The notes under the pieces: generated by a model
Told to the model about the DNA's origin: nothing
Database searches by the model: none
Seen by the model: the letters and a program-made list of their open reading frames with translations, nothing else
Source of the DNA: Diplodia intermedia
Lineage: Eukaryota > Ascomycota > Dothideomycetes > Botryosphaeriales > Botryosphaeriaceae
DNA: 64,000 bases
Direction of reading: 5' to 3'
NCBI GenBank assembly: GCA_021495925.1
Contig: JAKEKT010000064.1
Coordinates: 62,001-126,000, forward strand
Shown: positions 20,144 through 29,477 of the stretch, in pieces
How the letters are laid out: every line of letters begins with the position of its first letter
Position numbering within the stretch: position 1 is the first letter of the stretch
Position numbers and translations under genes: made by a program

Positions 20144-21274
20144 ATGGGCTCAGAGTCAAGAATCCGCGTGCTGGTCGTCGGCACCGGCGGCGTCGGGACC
20201 ATGGCGAGCGTCGCGCTGGAGAAATCCGGGCGCGCAACCGTCACTGCTGTTCTGCGGTCCAACTACGACCAAGTCAAAGCCCATGGCTTCGAGATCGATT
20301 CGTGCGACCACGGCAAGCTCTCCGGCTGGCGGCCGTCGCATAGTAAGTGAGCAGCACAACCACGCCCTACATGTTCCTGACGAGCCACGCAGTCGTCCCT
20401 GCAGTCCCGCACGCGAACCCCGCCGAGCCGTTCGACTACGTCGTCGTCACCATGAAAAACATCCCCGAAGTGTCCAACATCCCCGAAGTCATCCGGCCGG
20501 CCGTCACCGACGGCCACACGGCCATTGTCCTGATCCAGAACGGCATTGGCATCGAACAGCCGCTGGTCGACGCGTTTCCGCAGTCGGTAGTGCTTTCGGG
20601 CGTCAGCTTCGTCGGCGCGCACCAGCGGAACGGCAGCGTGGTGCACGACGACCACGACGACTGGGCGCTCGGCGCCTTCCACAACCCCAACCTGGATCCC
20701 AAAGCGGAGCGGGCCAAGGCGGACGAGTTCGGCTCCATCTACAACTCGACGGCCGCCGACTGCGAGGTGGTGGACGACATCGTCTACAAGCGGTGGAGAA
20801 AGGTGCTCTGGAACGGCGTCTTCAACCCGGTAAGTGCAGCCACCGCCTGTTAGGTGGCCGAGGAAGCTGGCTGACGGCCCGCATCAGCTGTGCGCCATCA
20901 CGCAGCTCAACAGCGCCGCCATCCGCCGCTACGGTGGCGAGTACAGCCTGATCCGGCCGGCCATGGCCGAGATGGCCGCCATTGCGCGCGCCGACGGCTA
21001 CGACCTACCCGACGATATTGTCGACGTCATGATCGACTCGACCCCCATCGAGCTGGCGTTCCGGCCCAGCATGTTGGTCGACGTGGACAAGGGGAACCCG
21101 ATGGAGGCCGAGGTCATCCTGGGCAATCCGCTTCGCATTGCGCGGCGGCTCGGCGTCAAGACGCCCATTTTGGACGACACGTATCGCATGTTGAAGCTGA
21201 CCCAGGCGAGGCTGCTTGATGCTCGCGGCATCATCACCGAGCCGAAGGAGATTCCGAAGACGGATTTCATCTGA
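20144..21274 (+). CDS. ketopantoate-reductase-like 2-oxo-acid reductase
   Basis: NAD(P)H-dependent reductase of the ApbA/PanE fold, 340 aa; exons 20144-20342, 20393-20829, 20888-21274. The Rossmann loop is VLVVGTGGVGTMAS near residue 10; FDYVVVTMKN, the IVLIQNGIGIE segment, and the catalytic Lys region RWRKVLWNGVFNP with the following helical domain (SLIRPAMAEMAAIARADGY) fit the family. True ketopantoate reductase makes pantoate for coenzyme A; fungi often carry several paralogues of unknown substrate, so a general 2-oxo-acid or related reductase is as likely. Sharing a promoter with a 2-hydroxyacid oxidase suggests opposed steps on the same kind of metabolite (inference). Confidence 0.9.
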
Positions 21275-21378
21275 TGTGGTCGGAAGTCTATTGTTAGTCG
21301 AGGAGATTGGCTGCTGAATAATATTGAGAGATGGAATGGAATCGCAAATGCAAACGTTGGAGGTCCTGTGACGCATGT

Positions 21379-21393
21379 CGGAATCCAATGCCG
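21379..21393 (+). promoter_or_regulatory. putative zinc-cluster operator upstream of the second regulator
   Basis: CGG-AATCCAATG-CCG, about 155 bp upstream of the ATG at 21548. It matches the shared RRTCCAWKK spacer, so autoregulation is possible. Confidence 0.55.
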
Positions 21394-21547
21394 ACGGTCG
21401 TAATCTCTTGACGCTGATAAGCCGCAACGCGATAGACGCTGCTGATCGGCAGACCGCATCTTCCCCGCATTTCTGACCCGGTGGCATAAGTGGCAGCTCA
21501 TCAACAAACGACAGTGGCAAGCAAGCGGAAGAACAGTTGCACGTACG

Positions 21548-23630
21548 ATGCCCCGAAGTGCTCGGACCAAGACAAGAACAAAGACCTTCACCGGTTGTTG
21601 GACCTGCAGACTTCGCCGCCTCAAGTGTGACGAGACCCGGCCGGAATGCTCGCTGTGTGTCGAGAAGGGCGTCGTCTGCGGGGGATATGACGCACGGCTG
21701 CAATGGCTGCCCCCCAACCGCGACGGATATGCCAAGATCAGCTCCAAGGGAGAAGCCCAGCGCCGAAGACTTCTGCCCGGCAAGTGTGCTCATTCTTGAG
21801 AGCAATTGACTCTTCGCTGACTGTAGTATAGCAGCTTCCGTGCTTCGGCTGACGGTTAGACAAGTTGAGACTGCCATTGCCGATATCGATCAGGCAGAGG
21901 GGGCAGATTCGCGCGGGCCGTTCTCTGTCTTTCGAGTTGATGGAATAGAACCAGCAAATACACCCGACGAGCTCGGAGAAGACCTGGATCCTCTCACCCA
22001 AGATGACGATCAGCAAGCGGAGCTCTTCACTGCGCTTCCCGATTTCAACCCCGGCATCGACGCCAACATCACGAACGACCAGCACCCGCAGCCCGCCACA
22101 AACGAAACCACCTGGGCACAACCCCCAAGCCACAAACGCCCACCCCAAACCCCACCGCCCTTCCCATCGCCTCTCCCGTCCCCACCCTCCCTCGCAAACA
22201 ACAACAGCCCCAACCCCCCCTCCATCCCCCCCTCCCTCCCCCCCACCTTCCTCACCCCCCGCGTCAAACACCTCCTAGCCCACTACACCACCCACGTCCT
22301 CCCCATCTTCAGCATCCTCGCCAACCGCGCCACGCCCTGGCACGCCTTCCACCTCCCCCGCGCCCTGCAATGCAGCAGCGAGCACGAGATATCCCCCACA
22401 TCCGCATCCCCGTCCCCCGCGCGCAGCGCCCTGCTGCACGCCCTCCTCGCCGTCTCCGCGCACAACCTGGCGAACCGGTACGGGGACGCGGAACACCAAG
22501 GGCATCTGGCGTATGCGTGGAGGGAGGCGGGGGAGCGGTACAAGGTCGGGGCGTTGGGGTTTCTTGTTGTGGCGGCGGAGGCGGGGGCGGTGGGGGAGGG
22601 GGACGGTGGTGGTGGTGGGGCGTATGAGGAGTTGCTGGCGGCGATGCTGTCGATGGTGTCGGTGGGGGTGGTGGCGGGGGATAAGGATGCGGCGGCGACG
22701 TGTGGGGTGCATTTGGATGGCTGTGAGGCGTTGATTCGGGCGCGGGGCGGCGGCGGGGGGAGGAGGGGGAGGGGTGGGGGTGGGGGTGGTGTGGCGGCGG
22801 CGCTGCGGAGGATTTTCTTTTACTTGCGCGTTATGCAGGATGCGACGGCGTTGGTGTGTGGCGGTGGCGGCGGCTTGCATGGTAGTGGCGGCGGAGGAGG
22901 GGGAACAGGAGGAGGAGAGGTTGGAGGAGCCGGCGATGCTGCAGCTGTCGACGACGGCGGCGGCGGCGGCGGCGGCGAGCCGTACGAGCCGCTTGTCGAT
23001 GACGGCGGCGAGCTCGACTCGGCGTCGTACGAGCTCATCTACGGGCTGCCGCGGAGCCTGCTCGTGCTGGTGCACAGGACGTGCGGTCTGGTACGGAAGA
23101 TGAACCGCGTCTCCGCCGCCGCGGTCCCCCCGCCTCCGCTGATGGCCGACATCTGCGATGCGCTGGAAGACGAGATCCTCGACTGGCCCGTCGACGCCGA
23201 GGTTGCGCGGCTGCGGCGGGCGCGCGTGGACGAGAGCAATAGCAGCATCCTGCAGCACCATATCCGCGCCTTCCACGCCGCGACCATCGTCTTTTTCTGC
23301 CGGAAGGTGCGGTTGATGAACAGGAGGTTTTTGCAGCGCTATGTCAATGGTGTTGTTGGGCATTTGGTCGAGATCGAGGCGATTAAGCAGCGGGAGGGCA
23401 TCAGTGCGAATCCGTTGCTCTGGCCGGCGTTCGTTGCGGGGGCGGAAGCGATGGAGAGCGAGACGCGGGAAAGGCTGTTGGGGTGGTTTGAGGTGGTTGA
23501 GAGGCATGGGGTGGCGACGGCGAAGCTGACGAGGCTCGCGCTGGAGGAGATGTGGAGAAGAGAGGACGTGGGCTGCGGCAAGGGGGCGGCGCCGGTTGGG
23601 GTGCTGAATACGCAGTTGATGCTCACGTGA
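21548..23630 (+). CDS. Zn2Cys6 transcription factor, DUF3468-like
   Basis: Predicted nuclear regulator, 676 aa; exon 1 21548-21779, intron 21780-21831, exon 2 21832-23630. The zinc cluster is near the N-terminus: C17, C20, C27, C34, C37, C44 (CX2CX6CX6CX2CX6C). The C-terminal two thirds resemble the fungal TF type-2 domain (KHLLAHYTTHVLPIFSILAN, GLPRSLLVLVHRTCGLV). The intron has a GC donor (CCCG|GCAAGT); the only nearby GT donor gives stops. The acceptor is a tandem TAGCAG, so one Ala may be optional. Low-complexity Pro/Ser runs (residues about 125-150) and Gly runs (near 325-430) reflect strings of C or G in the DNA. A CGG-N9-CCG element lies upstream; this factor is my leading candidate for the local regulon. 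Confidence 0.9.
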
Positions 23631-23706
23631 GTGGTTGGTGGCGGTGCGGGTGTGGACAGTGCCTATGTTGATGGTATACATTCTGCAATGCGGTCTATCG
23701 TTTACT

Positions 23707-24216
23707 CTACGCCAGCGCAGCCACCAGCTCTATCTCCACCTCGGCGTCAAGCGGCAGCTTCGCAACCGAGACGCACGTCCGGCACTGCCCGAATCGATCA
23801 GTCTTCCTCTTGAGCTAGGAGGGGGAACAATGGCACAGAAGCTTACCGGCTTGGGATCGGACGTAAAGGCCTCGCCGTACGCCCTGTTGACGTCGGCGTA
23901 GTAGTCCATGCTGGACAGGAAGATATTAACCTTGACCGTCTTGCTCAAGCTACTGCCGGCAGCCTCGAGGACAGCTCCGAGGTTCTTGAGAGCTTGAGCC
24001 TGGGAGATTGTTGATAAGTGTTAGGTTGTAGGTTTTAGGAAGGGCGTGATGACTCACGGTCCGCTCATAAGCACCACCGTCGACGAATTTCCCGGTCGTG
24101 TGGTCGATCCCGAGGGAGCCGGAGCAGTAGACGGTGTTGTTGTAGATGACTGCTTGCGACATCAGCGGGCTGGGCGCTGGCGCGTTTGGGCTGAGGACGG
24201 CGGTTCTGGCGGCCAT
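23707..24216 (-). CDS. RidA/YjgF/YER057c-family imine deaminase
   Basis: Small (129 aa) protein that hydrolyses reactive enamines and imines released by PLP and flavin amino-acid enzymes to 2-oxo acids and ammonia. Exons 24216-24058, 23999-23847, 23784-23707. Motifs: SQAVIYNNTVYCSGSLGID, the family AQALKNLGAVLEAAG segment, NIFLSSMDYYADVNRAY, and the C-terminal DPKPCRTCVSVAKLPLDAEVEIE carrying the conserved Arg and the P-x-x-A-x-VEIE ending. Length and layout are normal for RidA. It is convergent with the zinc-cluster gene (76 bp between stops) and co-oriented with ornithine aminotransferase. Beside an amino-acid oxidase and aminotransferases it most likely detoxifies their imine products (inference). 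Confidence 0.92.
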
Positions 24217-24324
24217 GTTGTGGATGTTGGGTCAGAGCAGAAGGCAAAGAGAGAGTGATGAGTGGAAGATAGGACAGAAGTTTGCTATTGCTCAAAGTTG
24301 AGGCTTGATTGCTGCACTCCCTCC

Positions 24325-24333
24325 GTTATATAT
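24325..24333 (-). promoter_or_regulatory. TATA box of the RidA gene
   Basis: TATATAAC on the minus strand about 110 bp upstream of the ATG at 24216. Confidence 0.5.
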
Positions 24334-24414
24334 CCACTACGGCCCAGGAGCCACTACGCGTAACAGGCCCATTGTGTCGAGAGTGGGATCTTTTTGGGAA
24401 GGCAGGTGACTCCT

Positions 24415-24429
24415 CGGCGACGACTACCG
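24415..24429 (+). promoter_or_regulatory. weak CGG-N9-CCG site upstream of RidA
   Basis: CGG-CGACGACTA-CCG, about 200 bp upstream of the RidA ATG. Half-sites and spacing fit, but the spacer lacks the TCCA core, so it may be chance. Confidence 0.3.
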
Positions 24430-24586
24430 ATTTCGTCCAGACCCACATCATCTGCAGAACTTTTCAGCTTTTAGGCACGGTCTCTGGTACATAGCTTATG
24501 CGAGGCGTGTGTATTTACAGAATCACCACTGTAAGTCTATTCGATACCCCAAAGCGTTCGGTAAACACCGCCGCAGGCTACACACT

Positions 24587-26122
24587 TCAGTTAAGATACT
24601 CGCTCCCTGGAAACTCCCCCAAGCCCTCCACATCCGCAATCGCCTGCACGACGACCCGCGCCGCCCTCACCAAATCCTCCTCGGGAATCGTCAACGGCGG
24701 ACTGAACCTCAGCCGATCGCCTCCACACCCGACCAACACGCCCCTCAACGCCGCCAGCGCCGCGACCCTCCTCGCCGACACCCCCGGCCTGCTCTCATCC
24801 AACACCAGCGTCTGAAACAAGCCCCTCCCCCTCCCGCGATGGTCCAGCACATACTTCGGCTTCCCCTCCTCAAGACACCGCGTCAAAACCTCCCCCAGCC
24901 TCTGCGCGCGCTCCGCGATCCGCTCGTCCTCCAACACATCCAGCGCCGCCAGCGCCGCCGCGCACGCCACGGGCGACCCGCCGAACGTGCTCGCGATCTC
25001 GTACTTGGCCAGCACGTCCATGACGTGCGCCTTGCCCATCACCACCGACATCGGGTACATGCCCCCGGTGACCGCTTTCCCGAGCGTCACAAGGTCCGGC
25101 TGCACGGCAGGCTCGTGCTGGTACGCGAGATCGGTGCCCGTGCGCCCGTAGCCCGTTTGCACTTCGTCGACGATGAAGAGGATGCTGTAAGCGTGGCAGA
25201 GTTCTTGGACTGCGTGTAGGTAGCCCGGTGGGGGGATGCGCGTGCTGTTGGCGGGGGTGGGTTAGCGGGGGGTTCGGGGTGGCGGAGGAGGGGATGGGAT
25301 GGGCGCGGCGCACCCTGATAGCCCTTGGATCGGCTCGATCATGAAGGCGGCGATGCGGTGGCCGTCGCGCTCGAACGTCTCGCGCAGCACGTCCAGGTCG
25401 CCGTATTCGATCAGTTTTTTGCTCGTCGGCGCGAAGGGCCCGACGTGCGGGAGGTGTTTGCCGAAGTCTGTTTTGGTGTGAGCGGTGCGTTAGATGGGTT
25501 GGATGGGGGAGGGAAGGGGCGGTTTCTCACTGTCTGCGATGACGTTCGAGAGCGACATGGTCGTCAGCGTGATGCCGTGGTAGCAGCGGTCCGTCGTCAG
25601 GATCCACGCCTCGTCGGGCGGGATGCCTTTCTTGACGTACGCCCATTTGCGGGCCGTCTTGATGGCGGCGTCGACGGCCTCGGAGCCGGACAGCATGGTG
25701 GCGATGGAGTCGAAGCCGAATTTGGCCGTGATGCGCTCGGCGAAGCGCGCGTAGAGCGGGTTGATGTAGCCCGTGTTGACGAGCGGCAGCTTTTGCACTT
25801 GGTCGACGACGGCTTGCACGATCTTGGGGTGCGAGTACCCGAAGTTCATGACGGCAAATTGCGTGATCAGGTCGATGTACTCTTTGCCGTCGACGTCGGT
25901 GAGGATGTGGTTGTTGGCTTTCTCAAGCACCACCTGCACATGGTTCAGTCAGTCGATTGCTGCGCTACGGGCTCGGATGGGGCGCACCGGAAATGGAGCA
26001 AAACCACCGCGGACTTTCTCTAGCCATAGCTTGACGTATGCTGCGCTCTGCTTTGTCAGTCCGCTGGTAGTATTGACGTTGGCTTCGACAGGAGGCGGGG
26101 AGGTAGCTGCAGGAGGCGCCAT
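24587..26122 (-). CDS. ornithine delta-aminotransferase-like class III aminotransferase
   Basis: PLP enzyme expected to convert ornithine and 2-oxoglutarate to glutamate semialdehyde (which cyclises to P5C) and glutamate. 449 aa, exons 26122-25988, 25933-25531, 25467-25314, 25244-24587. Class III marks: DVDGKEYIDLITQFAVMNFG, MLSGSEAVDAAIK, the WILTTDRCYHGITLTTMS segment, MIEPIQG, FIVDEVQTGYGRTG, and the PLP-lysine TLGKAVTGGMYP. The order and spacing fit ornithine aminotransferase better than GABA transaminase, but the substrate is not proven; other omega-aminotransferases look alike. The first 45 residues are Pro/Thr-rich. P5C links it to the P5C reductase 13 kb away, and both promoters carry the same CGG-N9-CCG element. 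Confidence 0.88.
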
Positions 26123-26271
26123 TTTGAGGGTAGAAACTAAGTCTCGATGCGATTGACAACGACAGCGGTTGCTCCGAGGGAGAAGAGCCGCGAAGTTTAA
26201 GCATTGAGCCCGTCAACCCCACGATGCATCCATGACGAAGTCAGCGTGTAGGGCGGGCTGATCGTCGAGGC

Positions 26272-26286
26272 CGGACATGGACCCCG
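26272..26286 (-). promoter_or_regulatory. putative zinc-cluster operator, ornithine aminotransferase promoter
   Basis: On the minus strand CGG-GGTCCATGT-CCG, 150 bp upstream of the ATG at 26122, with the shared TCCA spacer core. Confidence 0.5.
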
Positions 26287-26821
26287 AGAGTGGGGAAGTC
26301 AACCCCGCTGTCTGATTCGCCCGGAGTCGGCTGCCCTTTCGTTCGCTGTTGGCTGCCGAAACCATCAGCCAATAGAAACTCGCTGCATGTGAGTATATCT
26401 CAGGGCATATCTTTGTTGACCGCATCCAACCACACGCTGGTTTTCTTATCCACTCATTCCGCACCATACGCATCGTCACCGATCAGTCCTCCTCCAGCAT
26501 TCAGCATACCAAAAGGGCATTGGAATGCGCCGCCAGACCCTGGGGGTCCGTTTGCGAAATTCGGCTTTTGATTTCCCCACACAGTCGTGATAAAGTTTCT
26601 GGGACTCCCACTCATACCCAAGCAACAAGCCTGATCCATATTGGACTTTCCATGGCAACGAACAGACGCCTGGACCTTAGGCACAGCTACGACGCGTTAT
26701 GAATATCCACCGGCCCCAGTACAGCCCCCTCTCGCAGCCGATGGCTAGCGCGAAGAATAGCAGAACATGGCACAACTATGCCTTAGCTCGTTCTTAGAGG
26801 AAAAAAATAATAATACGTAGA

Positions 26822-26896
26822 TAGTTAAAGCTATCTTCCGGACGTATATGTAGAATTTTTAATTCGACATTCTCGTCCGGACGATAGCTTCAACTA
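26822..26896. repeat. 75-bp palindromic MITE-like element
   Basis: Two 23-bp inverted arms (26822-26844 and 26874-26896) match at 21 of 23 positions, around a 29-base AT-rich centre. The arms start TAGTT and end AACTA, and the DNA around is AT-rich. Could be a small non-autonomous transposon with a TA target site, or a hairpin of other function. Confidence 0.65.
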
Positions 26897-27988
26897 GGTA
26901 CCCATGACACGAGCAAAAAACAGATCCACGCTAGCCATCGGCTGCGCGAAGGAGCTGTACAAGCGTAGCGGCAAGGCTGATGACATCTGCCACTTGCACC
27001 TCTCCCCTCTTCTCGCGGGTTGGTGTGTGTTGGAATATGAGCGTTCGCAGCAGTAGATAGCTTAGTCAGCGAGGAGCAGGGTATATAAGCGACCCCCGGG
27101 GTAGCCCCCTATCGCTCCTCATGCCTCACCTCCAACAGGTGTATGAATACATTCTCATTCATTCAAATTCCAACAGTGTGGTATGGTCTTCCCTTCTCCC
27201 CAACGGCATCTTTCGCTCTCGTCCTCTCTACCCGGCTCGTCGAAAATGTCAGCCTGCACGTACACTTGATTCGCATGTACTCAACACTGGCCCGCATCGT
27301 TCCATTTGGGCTGAGCGAGCGTCTGCTCCAGATCCGCAGCAACGTCCACCAATTTCCAATGTGCTTTTCTTGAGCTTGCAAGCAGACAATCCAGCCACAA
27401 TCTTTCCGACCGGCATGCTTCCAGGAAGTATCGCCAATACCATCAGAACTTTCAACTCGTATCCCGTGTTTGCGAGAGACTCAGGATGTTGGCCAGCAAC
27501 ATGGGAAGCACATTGATGACGACCGGCAGGAAATCCAGCCCACGTTGCCAGCTATGCGAAAAAGAGGTCGCCCAGCGACATTTACATTTACCAGTTCACG
27601 CATCAAGGCAAGGACGGTCCAAGCGAGATAGGGAGCATGCGCGTCTCGGCAAGCCATGCGGAGCGACCGATGTTGGGGTCGCACGCAGATCCGTCATTGG
27701 CCAGCACGTCAATCCACCCCGCCACGAACACCGAGTACCTGGAAGCGTGCAGATCAGTGGTATGATGGTAGGAGGGGGAAGGCGGACAGCGTTGTGATTC
27801 ACGCTTCGGTTGCGATGCATGATAGAAAAGCCCTGGACCGCAGCGGCCATGGCGAAGGCCCGTCGCAACTGTCCCGCGAATACATCCATCCATCCATCCA
27901 TCGGCGACGCATCTCGCATCGTCCGAAGCACCGTCGCATACTCAATCCAGTTCCCCCAAACCCCATCGTCGACAGTCCGTCCCCAACC
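26897..27988. other. intergenic with strong TATA box
   Basis: Holds the 5' flank of the D-amino-acid oxidase. GTATATAAGC at 27091-27100 is a consensus TATA box about 900 bp from the oxidase ATG, flanked by 7-bp inverted repeats GAGGAGC (27071-27077) and GCTCCTC (27114-27120). Short open frames follow (27121-27516 and 27143-27373) that I do not recognise. A CATC microsatellite lies near 27885-27903. A non-coding transcript or small gene is possible. Confidence 0.45.
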
Positions 27989-29350
27989 ATGACCAAAATC
28001 ACAATCCTCGGCGCGGGGTAAGCCGCAGCAACAACAATCGCCTCAAACCACGACTGACGCACATCCAGCATCGCCGGCCTCTCGGTCGCCGCCCAGCTGC
28101 CCAGAACCCACGACATCACCATCGTCGCGCGCGACCTTCCCGGCGACCCGGACTCCTTCGCGTGGGCCAGCCCGTGGGCGGGCGCCGTGTGGCTGGGGCT
28201 GGACGGCGCGCCGCCGGCCGAGCAGAAGATGCAGCTCGACGCCTTCGCGCACGTGTGGAAGCTGGCGCTGGCGCGGCCCGAGAGCAGCGTGAAGAGGGTT
28301 GAGATGCACGATCTGTTGGATGAGAAGAGGCCGGAGGATTTGTGGTACTATAAGAAGATGCCGGGGGTGAGTGATCTGCCGCACCACACCGCGTCCTGTG
28401 GTTTTTGGTCTGGTGGTGCTGAGGGATGCTCGAGCAGTTCCGCGTCTTGTCTAGGGACGAGTTGCCCGCGGGCGTCGCGCATGGGATGGCTTGTGAGTAC
28501 CACCGCGGCATCTACGCAACGTACGTGTGTCCGGCCTTGCTGATGCGCCGACTTCGCGCAGACCAGACATGGGTCCTCACACCACCCATCTTCCTCGTTT
28601 GGCTCCGGAGTCAGCTTGAGGCGTCGGGGGTGAGGTTCGAGCGCGTCAACGTCCGGTCTCTGGCGGATCTGAAAGGCATGGGCCACGATGTCCTCATCAA
28701 CGCCAGCGGCTGGGGCGCGAGATTCCTGGGCGACGTGGCGGATCAGAACGTCGATCAGGTCCGTGGTCAGACGGTGCTCGTGAGGACTGACTTCGATAAG
28801 ATCTGGATTAGGAGGGGAAAGGACTACACGTACGTCCTTCCCAGAGGCGATGGGACGGCGATTCTGGGTGGTATCAAGCAGTATGGGAACAAGTGAGTTT
28901 TGGTTAGGCATTGCGGTACTTGGTGGCTCTGCTCACGATGTGCGTAGCGACACTTCGGTGGATTCTGATCTCAGAGATGATGTAAGCTTGCAATGGTCTG
29001 TGTTCGGGTCTGATCGCGCTGACTGAGTTTAAACAGATATTCCGCCGTGTGCATGAGGGCCTTCCGCACGTTTTCCCGGAGAAAACTTCCGAGTTCGACG
29101 TCGTGCGTGACATTGTCGGGATTCGGCCTCAGAGGAAGAGGGGGGTCCGTGTGGAGAAAGAGAATGTCGACGGCCAAACAGTGGTTCACGCATATGGTGA
29201 GTTGTATTCTAGAGAACTGTCAAGCAAATTGCTGAATTATACTCCAAAGGGGCGCCGGGAGGTGGCTATGTCTATAGCTTTGGGTTGGCTCGAGAAGTGG
29301 CAAAGCTGGTGGACGAAATCCAGCTGGAAGTTCCGAAAGCGAAACTGTAG
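27989..29350 (+). CDS. D-amino-acid oxidase, peroxisomal
   Basis: FAD enzyme that oxidises D-amino acids to imino acids with H2O2 release. 344 aa in seven exons: 27989-28017, 28069-28366, 28438-28524, 28567-28892, 28948-28981, 29037-29196, 29250-29350. The FAD loop ILGAGIAGLSVAAQL opens the protein; TWVLTPPIFLVWL, LINASGWGARFL, GIRPQRKRGVRVE and HAYGAPGGGYVYSFGLA are family marks. The C-terminus is AKL, a PTS1 signal. The intron 28525-28566 is only 42 nt, in frame and stop-free, so it could be retained (358 aa). The product imines are RidA substrates, and D-proline or D-ornithine would connect to the proline/ornithine genes (inference). Length is normal. Confidence 0.92.
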
Positions 29351-29477
29351 TTTCGGGGATGTAGAAATCAGCATGGTGCTCTACGTTAGAAACGAACGGG
29401 TATCGTCTCATTCCAGATCCTGCCGCCGCGTAACTTGCCAATACACATCCCTCTCTTTCCCTCAAACAACCAATACC

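Noticed and set aside
22275..23681. 468-codon open frame on the minus strand
   Set aside because: Lies antisense to the second zinc-cluster gene; Arg/His/Pro/Gln-rich composition is the mirror of GC-rich coding, with no domain.
27121..27516. 131-codon frame right after the TATA box
   Set aside because: Its ATG is about 30 bases from the TATA box, too close for a leader, and the sequence is not family-like. Kept only as a possible transcript in the findings.
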